Below, piece by piece: positions 40,146 to 48,116 of a DNA stretch of 64,000 nucleotides. The notes under the pieces were generated by a model that made no database searches, was not told where the DNA came from, and saw only the letters and a program-made list of their open reading frames with translations. The first letter of the stretch is position 1. The number at the start of each line of letters is the position of its first letter. This DNA is from Variovorax sp. UMC13 (GTDB lineage Bacteria > Pseudomonadota > Gammaproteobacteria > Burkholderiales > Burkholderiaceae_C), in contig NZ_LZZW01000023.1 in assembly GCF_014170375.1 (NCBI RefSeq), forward strand, positions 236,379 to 300,378, in the 5' to 3' direction. Made by a program: the position numbers and the translations under genes.

Positions 40146-41435
40146 ATGTCCAGCAACTGGAAATTCGAAACCCTTTCGGTCCACGCCGGCTACTCGCCCG
40201 AGCCGACCACGCGCGCGGTGGCGCCGCCGATCTACCAGACCGTGGCCTATGCCTTCGACAGCGCACAGCACGGCGCCGACCTGTTCGACCTCAAGGTGCC
40301 GGGCAACATCTACACCCGCATCAACAACCCGACGCAGGACGTGCTCGAGCAGCGCGTGGCCGCGCTCGAGGGCGGCATCGCGGCGCTGGCCCTGGCCTCG
40401 GGCCAGGCGGCCGTGACCTACGCGATCCAGACCATCGCCGAGGCCGGCGACAACATCATCAGCAGCACCGCGCTGTATGGCGGCACCTACAACCTGTTCG
40501 CCCACACGCTGCCGCAGTTCGGCATCACCACGCGCTTCGCCGACCACCGCGACCCGGCCAGCTTCGAGAAGCTGTTCGACGAGAAGACCAAGGCGGTGTT
40601 CGTCGAGTCGCTGGGCAACCCGGCCGGCAACGTGACCGACATCGCGGCCATCGCCGAGATCGCGCACCGCCACGGCGTGCCGCTGATCGTCGACAACACC
40701 GTGCCCTCGCCGTACCTGAGCCGGCCCATCGAACACGGCGCCGACATCGTGGTGCACTCGCTGACCAAGTACCTGGGCGGCCACGGCACCAGCATCGGCG
40801 GCGCAATCGTCGATTCGGGCAAGTTTCCGTGGGCCGAGCACAAGGAGCGCTTCAAGCGCCTCAACGAACCCGACGTGAGCTACCACGGCGTGGTCTACAC
40901 CGAGGCTCTGGGCCCGGCCGCCTACATCGGCCGCGCGCGCGTGGTGCCGCTGCGCAACACCGGCGCGGCCATCTCGCCCTTCAACGCCTTCCTGATCCTG
41001 CAGGGCATCGAGACGCTGGCGCTGCGCATGGACCGCATCAGCAGCAATGCGCTGGCGGTGGCGCAGCACCTGAAGGCGCACAAGGCCGTGAACTGGGTCA
41101 ACTACGCGGCGCTCGAGGACCACCCGGACCATGCGCTGGCGCAGAAGTACTTCGGCGGCAAGTCGAGCGGCGTGCTGACCTTCGGCATCGGCAGCGGCCG
41201 CGAAGGCGGCGCGAAGTTCCTCGATGCGTTGAAGCTCTTCACCCGCCTGGTGAACATCGGCGACGTGCGCTCGCTGGCCACGCACCCGGCCTCGACCACC
41301 CACCGCCAGCTCAACGCCGAAGAGCTGGCCAAGGCCGGCGTGACCGAGGACACGGTGCGCCTGTCGGTCGGCATCGAACACGTCGACGACCTGCTGGCCG
41401 ACCTCGACGTCGCGCTGGCGGCGGCCTCGTCCTGA
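40146..41435 (+). CDS. metY: O-acetylhomoserine sulfhydrylase MetY (PLP)
   Basis: A 429-residue Cys/Met-metabolism PLP enzyme. It starts NWKFETLSVHAGYSPEPTTRAVAPPIYQT, typical of MetY, and has the PLP lysine in HSLTKYLGGHGTSIGG (about residue 207). It joins sulfide to O-acetylhomoserine to give homocysteine. The ssu operon releases sulfite, CysI reduces it to sulfide, and MetY can fix it, so the position after ssuB closes the route from sulfonate to methionine. Confidence 0.93.
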   Translation: MSSNWKFETLSVHAGYSPEPTTRAVAPPIYQTVAYAFDSAQHGADLFDLKVPGNIYTRINNPTQDVLEQRVAALEGGIAALALASGQAAVTYAIQTIAEAGDNIISSTALYGGTYNLFAHTLPQFGITTRFADHRDPASFEKLFDEKTKAVFVESLGNPAGNVTDIAAIAEIAHRHGVPLIVDNTVPSPYLSRPIEHGADIVVHSLTKYLGGHGTSIGGAIVDSGKFPWAEHKERFKRLNEPDVSYHGVVYTEALGPAAYIGRARVVPLRNTGAAISPFNAFLILQGIETLALRMDRISSNALAVAQHLKAHKAVNWVNYAALEDHPDHALAQKYFGGKSSGVLTFGIGSGREGGAKFLDALKLFTRLVNIGDVRSLATHPASTTHRQLNAEELAKAGVTEDTVRLSVGIEHVDDLLADLDVALAAASS

Positions 41436-41454
41436 ACGCCTCGCGAGGAGAACC

Positions 41455-42051
41455 ATGACCACGCTCAACACCATCCCCGAAGCCGCGCTGGACCAGTTGT
41501 TCCGCGCCGCCCGCACGGTGCACGCCTTCCAGCCGGTGCCCGTGACCGACGAACTGATCCACAAGCTCTACGAACTGGTGAAGTGGGGCCCGACGGCCTT
41601 CAACGCCCAGCCCGCGCGCTATGTGTTCGTGCGCAGCGAGGAGGCCAAGGCGAAGCTCAAGCCGGCGCTGTCGGCGGGCAACAGCGCGCAGACGCTCGCG
41701 GCCGGCGTGACGGTGATCGTCGCGCACGACACGCGCTTCTACGAGCACCTGCCCACGCAGTTCCCGGCCTACGACGCCAAGCCGATCTTCGAGAACAGCG
41801 CCGAGGCCGCGCAGGCCACGGCCTTCCGCAACAGCAGCCTGCAGGGCGCCTACCTGATCCTGGCGGCGCGCGCGCTGGGCCTCGACGCAGGCCCGCAGTC
41901 GGGCTTCAACGCGGCGCTGGTCGACCAGGCCTTCTTCCCCGACGGCCGCTACCGCACCAATTTTTTGCTCAACCTGGGCGTGGCCGACCACAGCGGCACT
42001 TTCCAGCGCGGGCCGCGCCTGGCCTTCGACGAAGTGGCCGAGATCGCCTGA
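41455..42051 (+). CDS. Nitroreductase-family oxidoreductase (RutE / malonic semialdehyde reductase-like)
   Basis: A 198-residue FMN nitroreductase-fold protein. It contains ARTVHAFQPVPVTDELIHKLYELVKWGPTAFNAQPARYVFV, close to RutE and related malonic-semialdehyde reductases, and a late ALGLDAGPQSGFN. Starting 19 bases after metY, it is probably co-transcribed with the organosulfur genes, where it could reduce an aldehyde released from a sulfonate. That role is inferred; general semialdehyde or quinone reduction is possible. Confidence 0.88.
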   Translation: MTTLNTIPEAALDQLFRAARTVHAFQPVPVTDELIHKLYELVKWGPTAFNAQPARYVFVRSEEAKAKLKPALSAGNSAQTLAAGVTVIVAHDTRFYEHLPTQFPAYDAKPIFENSAEAAQATAFRNSSLQGAYLILAARALGLDAGPQSGFNAALVDQAFFPDGRYRTNFLLNLGVADHSGTFQRGPRLAFDEVAEIA

Positions 42052-42099
42052 CCCGCATTCATTGCTTCATTCCTGCTTCAAACCGAAAGAGAAACCATC

Positions 42100-42315
42100 A
42101 TGTCCATCCAAGCCATCAACGTCCGCAACCAGTTCAAGGGCAAGGTCAAGGAAATCATCCGCGGCGACGTCGTCTCCGAAGTGGATGTCGAGACCCCCTG
42201 GGGCATCGTCACCTCGGTGATCACCACGCGCTCGGTCGACGAGCTGCAGCTCAAGCCCGGCTCCGACGTGGTCGCGCTGGTGAAGTCGACCGAAGTCTCG
42301 ATCGCCAAGCTCTGA
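42100..42315 (+). CDS. TOBE-domain molybdopterin/oxyanion-binding protein
   Basis: A 71-residue single TOBE (molbindin) domain: SIQAINVRNQFKGKVKEI at the start and TRSVDELQLKPGSDVVALVKSTEVSIAKL at the end, the part that forms the anion-binding interface. Such proteins bind molybdate or similar oxyanions as oligomers. In a sulfate/sulfonate locus it may sense or store molybdate or sulfate. Located 48 bases after the nitroreductase gene, it is the last gene before a strong palindromic terminator. Confidence 0.92.
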   Translation: MSIQAINVRNQFKGKVKEIIRGDVVSEVDVETPWGIVTSVITTRSVDELQLKPGSDVVALVKSTEVSIAKL

Positions 42316-42321
42316 GTTCAA

Positions 42322-42341
42322 CGCGGCCCGCACGGGCCGCG
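42322..42341. terminator. Bidirectional hairpin after the organosulfur operon
   Basis: Perfect 8-bp stem CGCGGCCC/GGGCCGCG with loop GCAC between convergent genes (TOBE protein and Lrp regulator). Highly stable; no T-run. Confidence 0.65.
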
Positions 42342-42346
42342 GCCAC

Positions 42347-42841
42347 TCATGCAGGCGCGCCTTGCGGCAGCGGCACCTGGAGTCCCAGCTTCAGGCAGCC
42401 GAGCGCCACCGACGTGCGGAAACGCCGCACGTTGTCGTCGCCTCGCAGCATCCGCTCGGCGAGCGCGTCGTAGTCCGCCATGGACGCGACGTTGATGATC
42501 AGCAGGTAGTCCGCCTCGCCGGTGATGGCGTAGCACTGCTGGACCGCGGGTTCCGCCGCGATGCGCTCGCGCAGCGCCGCGGTGCGCAGCGGGTGCTCGT
42601 CGTGCACGTGCACCTCCACCGTCAGGGTCAGCGGCCGGCCCAGCTTGACCGCATCGAGCACGGCCACCTCGGCGCGGATGACGCCGCTTTCCCTCAGCCG
42701 CTGGATGCGCCGCTGAACCGCGGGCGCCGACAGGTGCACCGCCTGCGCGATCGCGCGCTGGGGCATGGTGTTGTCGCGTTGCAGGATGTCCAGGATCGCG
42801 AGGTCGAAGCGGTCGAGGGGCGGTGAGGCGGGGAGCGGCAT
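42347..42841 (-). CDS. Lrp/AsnC family transcriptional regulator
   Basis: A 164-residue regulator. N-terminal winged helix: LDRFDLAILDILQRDNTMPQRAIAQAVHLSAPAVQRRIQRL (about residues 9-49). C-terminal RAM domain with VQQCYAITGEADYLLIINVASM and a late RRFRTSVALGCLK. It is divergent from an amino-acid-exporter-like EamA gene 80 bases away, an arrangement in which Lrp-type proteins usually switch on the exporter when an amino acid accumulates. The ATG at 42841 gives the normal family length; a longer frame lacks similarity. Confidence 0.92.
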   Translation of the reverse strand: MPLPASPPLDRFDLAILDILQRDNTMPQRAIAQAVHLSAPAVQRRIQRLRESGVIRAEVAVLDAVKLGRPLTLTVEVHVHDEHPLRTAALRERIAAEPAVQQCYAITGEADYLLIINVASMADYDALAERMLRGDDNVRRFRTSVALGCLKLGLQVPLPQGAPA

Positions 42842-42921
42842 GGGGCAGGGCGAGCGAAAGTTGCGTGGGGCCGTCGAAACAAGAGGGAAAAGCAGGCCGG
42901 CCGCGCCATACATTGTCTCCA

Positions 42922-43824
42922 ATGTCTTCGACCCGCACCGCCTCGCTCTTTCCATTTCTCGCCATCCTCGGCGCCGTCGTCTGCCTGGGCCTGGGCACTT
43001 CCTGGGCCAAGCACAGCCTGTTCCCGGCCCTCGGTGCCCAGGGCACCACCGCGCTGCGGATCGGCTTCTCCGCCTTGTTCATGCTGCTGCTGTGGCGGCC
43101 CTGGCGCAAGCCCCCCACGCGCGCGGACCTGCGCGTGATCGCCTGCTACGGCGCGGCGCTGGGCGTGATGAACCTGGCCTTCTACATGTCCTTGCGCACG
43201 CTGCCCTTCGGCATCGCCGTGGCCATCGAATTCTCGGGCCCGCTCGCGGTCGCGATCTTCTCGTCGCGCCGGCCCGTGGATTTCGTGTGGGTGCTGCTTG
43301 CGGCGTGCGGCCTGGGGCTGCTGCTGCCGCTCGGCCATGAGGTCAGCACGCTCGACCCGGTCGGCGTGGCGTATGCGCTGGCGGCGGCTGTCTGCTGGGC
43401 GACCTACATCGTGTTCGGCAAGCGCGTCGGCCACCTGCCCACGGGCCAGACGGTGTCGCTGGGCCTGGCGGTGGCCGCGCTGGTGGCCCTGCCCGTCGGG
43501 GTGGTGCATGCGGGCACGGCGCTGCTGTCGCCGTCGCTGCTGATGGCGGGCGCCGCCGTGGCCATCCTCTCGAGCGCCATCCCGATCTCGCTGGAGATGA
43601 TGGCGTTGCGGCGGCTGCCCCGGCATGCCTTCGGCATCATGATCAGCATGGAGCCCGCGGTGGCCGCCATCCTGGCGCTGGGCCTGCTGGGCGAACAGCT
43701 GAGCCTGTCGCAATGGTTGGCGATCGGGCTCATCGTGGGGGCGTCGATGGGCAGCGCCATGACGGCCGGCCGGTCCGCGAAGCGCGCCGCCCGGCCGGTG
43801 CTGGTGCAGGACGGGGTGTCCTGA
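42922..43824 (+). CDS. EamA/RhtA-type exporter
   Basis: A 300-residue membrane protein with about ten helices in two EamA repeats. RhtA-like traits are the GTTALRIGFSALFMLLLWRPW segment, AVAIEFSGPLAVAIF, and a C-terminal FGIMISMEPAVAAILALGLLGEQLSLSQW. RhtA exports threonine/homoserine. The ATG at 42922 lies seven bases after a TACATT hexamer and has no Shine-Dalgarno sequence, so translation may begin on a leaderless message. The Lrp regulator opposite is the likely controller. Confidence 0.88.
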   Translation: MSSTRTASLFPFLAILGAVVCLGLGTSWAKHSLFPALGAQGTTALRIGFSALFMLLLWRPWRKPPTRADLRVIACYGAALGVMNLAFYMSLRTLPFGIAVAIEFSGPLAVAIFSSRRPVDFVWVLLAACGLGLLLPLGHEVSTLDPVGVAYALAAAVCWATYIVFGKRVGHLPTGQTVSLGLAVAALVALPVGVVHAGTALLSPSLLMAGAAVAILSSAIPISLEMMALRRLPRHAFGIMISMEPAVAAILALGLLGEQLSLSQWLAIGLIVGASMGSAMTAGRSAKRAARPVLVQDGVS

Positions 43825-43926
43825 GCGCACGCCCCGGGCCCGATCTTCCGGGCCGCCGATGCGTATGGAATACTGCAGCGCCTCGAGGGGCCTGTCGCGC
43901 GCCCCCGCCGCCGAGTGACCGAATCC

Positions 43927-44496
43927 ATGCCCAAACCCACCAAATCAGAAATCGACGCCGACATCGTCGACCGCGCCTCGGCCCTGTTCGCCAGGCACGG
44001 TTTCGACCACACCGCGCTCCAGCAGATCGCCGACGCCGTCAACTATTCGAAGGCCGGGCTGCTGCATCACTTCCCGAGCAAGCTCGCGATCTATGCGGCG
44101 GCGATCGACACCGTGCGGGCGCACATGCTGGAGGTGCGCGCCAGCACGGCGCACATTCCGCTCGGCATCGAGCGCGACCGGGCGCTGGTGGAGCGTGCGG
44201 TGCAGTTCACCTACGACTGGCCCGGCGTGTCCATGCTGGCCAGCCGCATCGCCGAGAACGAGCCCGACGGCGATCCGCAACTGGTCGAGATCGGGCTGAT
44301 CCTCTACGAGGCGCTCGGCATCGACCTGAAGAAGCTCGACATGGCGCGCATCGTGCGCGTGACCAGCGCCTTCACCGGGCTCGGCGTCACCGCGCTGCAG
44401 GCGGTGCGTGTGGACCTGAAGCGCGAATGGCGCGATCACATCGTCCAGGCGGCCATGGACGCGCTGGGCCATGGCAAAGGCCGCGCGGCGAAGTGA
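43927..44496 (+). CDS. TetR family regulator
   Basis: A 189-residue regulator with a canonical N-terminal helix-turn-helix: RASALFARHGFDHTALQQIADAVNYSKAGLLHHFPSKLAIYAAA (about residues 16-59). The ligand-binding half is not recognisable. A GTG twelve bases upstream is an alternative start. The gene follows the exporter by about 100 bases in the same direction and converges on the Old Yellow Enzyme gene. Its target is not evident; no palindrome of note lies directly upstream. Confidence 0.88.
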   Translation: MPKPTKSEIDADIVDRASALFARHGFDHTALQQIADAVNYSKAGLLHHFPSKLAIYAAAIDTVRAHMLEVRASTAHIPLGIERDRALVERAVQFTYDWPGVSMLASRIAENEPDGDPQLVEIGLILYEALGIDLKKLDMARIVRVTSAFTGLGVTALQAVRVDLKREWRDHIVQAAMDALGHGKGRAAK

Positions 44497-44521
44497 ACGC
44501 CGGGCCCTTCGCCTAGGCGCT

Positions 44522-44537
44522 GCGGCGCGGCCGCCGC
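44522..44537. terminator. Hairpin between convergent tetR and OYE genes
   Basis: GCGGCG/CGCCGC stem of 6 bp with loop CGGC, just before the OYE stop codon. Weak evidence, since the region is GC-rich. Confidence 0.35.
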
Positions 44538-44541
44538 GCGC

Positions 44542-45639
44542 TCAGGCGGCCTCGGCGAAGGCCGGGTAGTCGGTGTAGCCCTCGCCGCCGCCACCGTAGA
44601 AGGTGGCGTGCGCGTCGTAGTTGACCGGCGTGAGCGCATGGCCGCGCGCGATGCGCGTCACGAAGTCGGGGTTGGTGATGAAGGGCTGGCCGAAGGCGAC
44701 CAGGTCGGCCAGGCCCTTGTCCAGGATCTCCTGCGCGCTGTCCCTGGTGTATTTGCCGGCCACCATGATCGGGTTGCGGTAGAGCGCGCGCGCCTCCTGG
44801 CGGTAGGCCTCGGGCATGGCCGTGTAGCGCGAGATGTTCTCCGAGAAGTGCACATAGGCCAGGTCCATCGGCGCCAGCGCCTGCATGGCCTTGAGCGTGA
44901 CGGCCGGGATCTCCGGGTCCTCGTCGGCATAGCCTTCGGTCACGAAGGGCGACACGCGGATGCCGACCCGGTCGCCGCCGACCGCGTCGGCCACGGCCTG
45001 CGTCACCTCCTGCAGCAGGCGGACGCGCTTCTCCGGCGAGCCGCCGTAGGCGTCGCTGCGCTGGTTGCTGTGCAGGCGCATGAACTGGTCGATCAGGTAA
45101 CCGTGGGCCGCGTGCAACTCGACACCGTCGAAGCCGGCCGCGATCGCGTTCCGCGCGGCGGTGACGAAGTCGCCGATCGTGTCCTCGATGTCGGCCAGCG
45201 TCATGGCGCGCGGCGTGCCGGTCTCGATCATGCCGAAGCCGCCTTCGGGCAGCGGGCCGTAGACCTTGTCCGGGTGTTTCACGGCCGAGGCCGACACCGG
45301 CGTGTGGCCCGAGATCGAGGCGTGCGAGCGGCGGCCCACGTGCCACAGCTGGACGAAGATCCTGCCGCCGTTGCGGTGCACCGCGTCGGTCACCTTCTTC
45401 CAGCCCGCCACCTGGGCCGGCGAATAGATGCCGGGCGTCAGCGAGTAGCCGCGGCCGACCTCGGAGATCGGCGTGCCTTCGCTGACGATCAGCCCGGCGC
45501 CCGCGCGCTGCGCGTAGTAGGTGGCCATGAGCTCGTTGGGCACGTCGCCGGGCTGGTCGGCGCGCGAGCGGGTCATGGGGGCCATGACGACCCGGTTCGC
45601 CAGGCTCAGACGACCGAATTGATGGGGGGTGAACAGCAT
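44542..45639 (-). CDS. Old Yellow Enzyme family alkene reductase
   Basis: A 365-residue FMN TIM-barrel protein: MLFTPHQFGRLSLANRVVMAPMTRSRA, FVQLWHVGRRSH, the catalytic pair in FDGVELHAAHGYLIDQFM, and SDAYGGSPEKRVRLL. These are the NemA/XenA-type signatures. It reduces activated C=C bonds of enones, maleimides or nitro-compounds with NAD(P)H. The start at 45639 fits the family; an upstream ATG adds ten residues. It is divergent from a LysR gene with an inverted repeat between them, so it is probably induced by its own substrate through that regulator. Confidence 0.94.
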   Translation of the reverse strand: MLFTPHQFGRLSLANRVVMAPMTRSRADQPGDVPNELMATYYAQRAGAGLIVSEGTPISEVGRGYSLTPGIYSPAQVAGWKKVTDAVHRNGGRIFVQLWHVGRRSHASISGHTPVSASAVKHPDKVYGPLPEGGFGMIETGTPRAMTLADIEDTIGDFVTAARNAIAAGFDGVELHAAHGYLIDQFMRLHSNQRSDAYGGSPEKRVRLLQEVTQAVADAVGGDRVGIRVSPFVTEGYADEDPEIPAVTLKAMQALAPMDLAYVHFSENISRYTAMPEAYRQEARALYRNPIMVAGKYTRDSAQEILDKGLADLVAFGQPFITNPDFVTRIARGHALTPVNYDAHATFYGGGGEGYTDYPAFAEAA

Positions 45640-45702
45640 GTGTGTCTCCGTGGGGTGAACGATGCTGCGCACTGTAGGGAGATGCCAGCCGGTGAACTAG
45701 AC

Positions 45703-45726
45703 TCACAAGTGGAACAACAGTTGTGA
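45703..45726. promoter_or_regulatory. Candidate LysR operator between the OYE and lysR genes
   Basis: Inverted repeat TCACAA-N12-TTGTGA in the 98-bp divergent gap, 11 bases before the lysR ATG at 45738. A GTG at 45723 would place a start codon inside it and was rejected. The LysR assignment is inferred from position. Confidence 0.6.
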
Positions 45727-45737
45727 ATTGGATTCGC

Positions 45738-46649
45738 ATGGCTCGTGCCGAGATCAACCGCTCCGGCGAAATGGAAGTCTTCGTGCAGGTGGTGGACTCG
45801 CAGAGCTTCTCCGCCGCGGCGCGGCGGCTGTCGCTCACGCCCTCGGCCGTGAGCAAGCTGGTGGCCCGGCTCGAGGCGCGGCTGGGCGCGCGGCTGCTGG
45901 TGCGCTCGACCCGCGGCCTGCACCTGACGCCCGAGGGCGCGGGCTTCCATGCACGCGCCCGCGCCATCCTCGAGTCGATGGCGCAGGCCGAGCGCGAGGT
46001 GGCGCAGGCGTCCACGCCGCGCGGCCGCGTGCGCATCAACACCAACGTGCCTTTCGGGCGCCACTGCCTGCTACCGCTGATGTCCGAATTCCTCGCGCGC
46101 TATCCCGAGATCTTCATCGACCTGGTGCTGACCGACCAGGTGGTGAACGTGCGCGAGGAGAAGACCGACATCGCGATCCGCACCGGGCCGCTCAAGGACT
46201 CGGGCCTGGTCAGCCGCGCGCTGGGCCAGAGCCGGCTGGCGGTGGTCGCCTCGCCGGCCTACCTGGCGCGCCACGGCACGCCCACCCATCCGGACCAGCT
46301 GGCGCAGCACAACTGCCTGGGCTTCGGCTTCATCCGCCACACGCAGTTCTGGCCTTTCGTCGCGCCGGGCGGGGCACGGCTGTCGGTGGTGCCGCGCGGC
46401 AACATGCACGTGAGCGACGGCGAGACCATGCGCGAGCTGGTGCTCGCCGACGTGGGCCTGGCGCGGCTGGCGCTTTTCCACGTGGGCCGCGACATCGCCG
46501 AAGGGCGCATGGTGCCGCTGCTCGAGCCCTTCAACCCCGGCGACACCAACCCCGTGCACGCCGTGTTCATCGGCCCGGGCCAGGAGCTGCCCGCGCGGGT
46601 GCGGGCGGTGCTCGACTTCCTCTACGAGCGCGTGACGCTCGACGCCTGA
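45738..46649 (+). CDS. LysR family transcriptional regulator
   Basis: A 303-residue LTTR. N-terminal winged helix: EMEVFVQVVDSQSFSAAARRLSLTPSAVSKLVARLEARLGARLLVRSTRGLHLTPEG (about residues 11-67). Effector domain from about residue 90. It belongs by style to the group that often controls flavin reductases and quinone-type enzymes. It is divergent from the Old Yellow Enzyme gene, its likely target. Confidence 0.93.
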   Translation: MARAEINRSGEMEVFVQVVDSQSFSAAARRLSLTPSAVSKLVARLEARLGARLLVRSTRGLHLTPEGAGFHARARAILESMAQAEREVAQASTPRGRVRINTNVPFGRHCLLPLMSEFLARYPEIFIDLVLTDQVVNVREEKTDIAIRTGPLKDSGLVSRALGQSRLAVVASPAYLARHGTPTHPDQLAQHNCLGFGFIRHTQFWPFVAPGGARLSVVPRGNMHVSDGETMRELVLADVGLARLALFHVGRDIAEGRMVPLLEPFNPGDTNPVHAVFIGPGQELPARVRAVLDFLYERVTLDA

Positions 46650-46655
46650 GACGCC

Positions 46656-47330
46656 TCAGCGGCGCGCGTTCTTGAGCACCAGCGGCGTGCCGCTGAGGAA
46701 GGCGTCGACGCGGAAGCCGATCGCGCGGTCGAGGTCCTTGGGCACGGGCTGCTCGTAGACCCACTTGCGCACGCCGATGTAGAACACGCTCGAGTGCATG
46801 GCCCAGACCAGCTCGAGCTCGTCCTCCTCTTCCTGCGGCGTCTTCGGGTCGGGAATGTCGAAGCTGTGCCGCATCTCGGCCGCGATCACCTTGAAGTGCC
46901 GCTCGCGCAGCCGGCTCAGGTACTTCTGGTTGATGCCGCCGCGCGTGAGCCCGGCGAACATGAAGATGCGCACCCACTCGCTGCGCAGGATGAAGCGCGC
47001 GTAGTCCTGCAGGTAGCGCTTGAGCCGGTCGGCCAGCGGCACGCCGCGATCGGCCAGCCATTCCTCCCATTCGGGGTTCCAGCGGCGCACGAAGATCTCT
47101 TCGTAGACCCGGTCGACCAGCGCCTCCTTGGTCGGGAAGTAGCGGTAGAGCAGGGGCTGGGTGATGCCCAGCTCCTTGGCCAGGTCGCGGGTGCTGGCCT
47201 CGAAGCCGTGGCTCGCATAGAAGGCGATCGCCTTCTGCACGATCTGGTGCTCGCGGTCCTCCGGCGCCAGGCGCCGGCGCGTGGCCGGCACCGTCGGGTC
47301 GGCGGCGGGTGCGGGGCTGGTCATGCGCAT
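46656..47330 (-). CDS. TetR family regulator of the catabolic island
   Basis: A 224-residue regulator with a clear HTH: IVQKAIAFYASHGFEASTRDLAKELGITQPLLYRYFPTKEALVDRVYEEIF (about residues 30-80). The C-terminal domain is of the AcrR type. It converges on lysR six bases away and faces, over a 308-base gap, a VOC-type gene and the ABC transporter operon. Two AT-rich dyads in this gap are natural operators for it. ATGs at 47330 and 47324 are both possible. Confidence 0.9.
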   Translation of the reverse strand: MRMTSPAPAADPTVPATRRRLAPEDREHQIVQKAIAFYASHGFEASTRDLAKELGITQPLLYRYFPTKEALVDRVYEEIFVRRWNPEWEEWLADRGVPLADRLKRYLQDYARFILRSEWVRIFMFAGLTRGGINQKYLSRLRERHFKVIAAEMRHSFDIPDPKTPQEEEDELELVWAMHSSVFYIGVRKWVYEQPVPKDLDRAIGFRVDAFLSGTPLVLKNARR

Positions 47331-47355
47331 CGGCGTCCTGCTTTCATCGGCATCG

Positions 47356-47377
47356 TTAATTATCGATCGAATATTAA
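47356..47377. promoter_or_regulatory. AT-rich operator near tetR
   Basis: A 22-bp dyad TTAAT-N2-TCGATCGA-N2-ATTAA, with outer arms and centre self-complementary. It lies 25 bases before the tetR start. It shares 15 of 18 bases with the site at 47608-47625. Likely bound by the TetR protein. Confidence 0.65.
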
Positions 47378-47606
47378 TTTTGGGGTGCGGACCGGTGCGC
47401 TTCGGCGGCGCCGCGTTTCCCGTGACTGTGCATGTTAGAGGATGGCCAGGCGCCAGCGCGCCTGAACCACCGTCTCTCTGGAAAGAGTGGTGGAAGGGCG
47501 CTTTCAACCGGTCAAATCGCGCCGGGAAAACATCGAATCACTTCCGTCCCCCGGCGCGTCACCTAGGGAAAACGCGAAGACGCATCGTCCATCTCACGAA
47601 CTACTA

Positions 47607-47626
47607 TTTATCAATCGATCATTAAA
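47607..47626. promoter_or_regulatory. AT-rich operator before the VOC gene
   Basis: A 20-bp dyad TTTA-N3-ATCGAT-N3-TAAA, ending just before the VOC start. It is related in sequence to the dyad at 47356-47377. Binding here would block the ribosome site/promoter of the catabolic operon. Confidence 0.62.
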
Positions 47627-47638
47627 AGGATGCAAGAA

Positions 47639-48067
47639 ATGCCCATCTCGCGGCTCGGCCACTACTCGGTGCGGACAGCGCAGCTCGCCGCCTCCGTGCA
47701 GTTCTATACGCGGGTGCTCGGCCTGCGCGAAGGCTTCAGGCCGGCCTTCAATTTCCCCGGCGCCTGGCTCTACAACGGCGCGGACGAGGCCGACTTCGGC
47801 GTGGTCCACCTGATCGGCGTGGACGCGAGCAATCCCTCGGGCCTGCACGACTACCTGGGCGACAAAGCCGAGGCCAGCGGCACCGGCGCGCTCGACCACC
47901 TGGCCTTCATCGCCACCGGCGTCGCCGAATTCCGCCAGGGCCTGGTGCGCGAGGGCGTGGCCTTCCGCGAGCGCACCGTGCCCGGCCTGCGCCTGCACCA
48001 GGTCTTCTTCGAGGACCCCTCGGGGGTCACGATCGAAATGAACTTCCCCGCGCACGAGGTCGCCTAG
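47639..48067 (+). CDS. VOC superfamily (glyoxalase-fold) protein
   Basis: A 142-residue protein of the vicinal-oxygen-chelate fold. It begins ISRLGHYSVRTAQLAASVQFYTRVLGL, has TGALDHLAFIATGVAEF in the middle and LHQVFFEDPSGVTIEMNFP at the end, where the family metal and motif residues fall. The ATG at 47639 has AAAGGA at a proper distance; another at 47630 is too close to it. It is the first gene of the TetR-controlled operon and could be a dioxygenase or isomerase acting on the imported compound. Confidence 0.88.
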   Translation: MPISRLGHYSVRTAQLAASVQFYTRVLGLREGFRPAFNFPGAWLYNGADEADFGVVHLIGVDASNPSGLHDYLGDKAEASGTGALDHLAFIATGVAEFRQGLVREGVAFRERTVPGLRLHQVFFEDPSGVTIEMNFPAHEVA

Positions 48068-48116
48068 AACCCCGGCGCGTCCGCTTCAGCCCCTTCATCA
48101 CCACGGAGACAAAACC

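Larger units (their letters stand above)
47331..47638. other. 308-base divergent control region
   Basis: Gene-free gap between the TetR gene and the VOC gene. Its two ends are AT-rich and hold similar dyads (next entries). The middle (about 47380-47600) is GC-rich, with no ORF I can support, no hairpin terminator and no clear sigma-70 promoter. It probably holds the two divergent promoters and leader sequences. Confidence 0.7.

Noticed and set aside
45723..45737. GTG start for the LysR regulator
   Set aside because: It lies inside the inverted repeat that is the probable operator; the ATG at 45738 fits the family.
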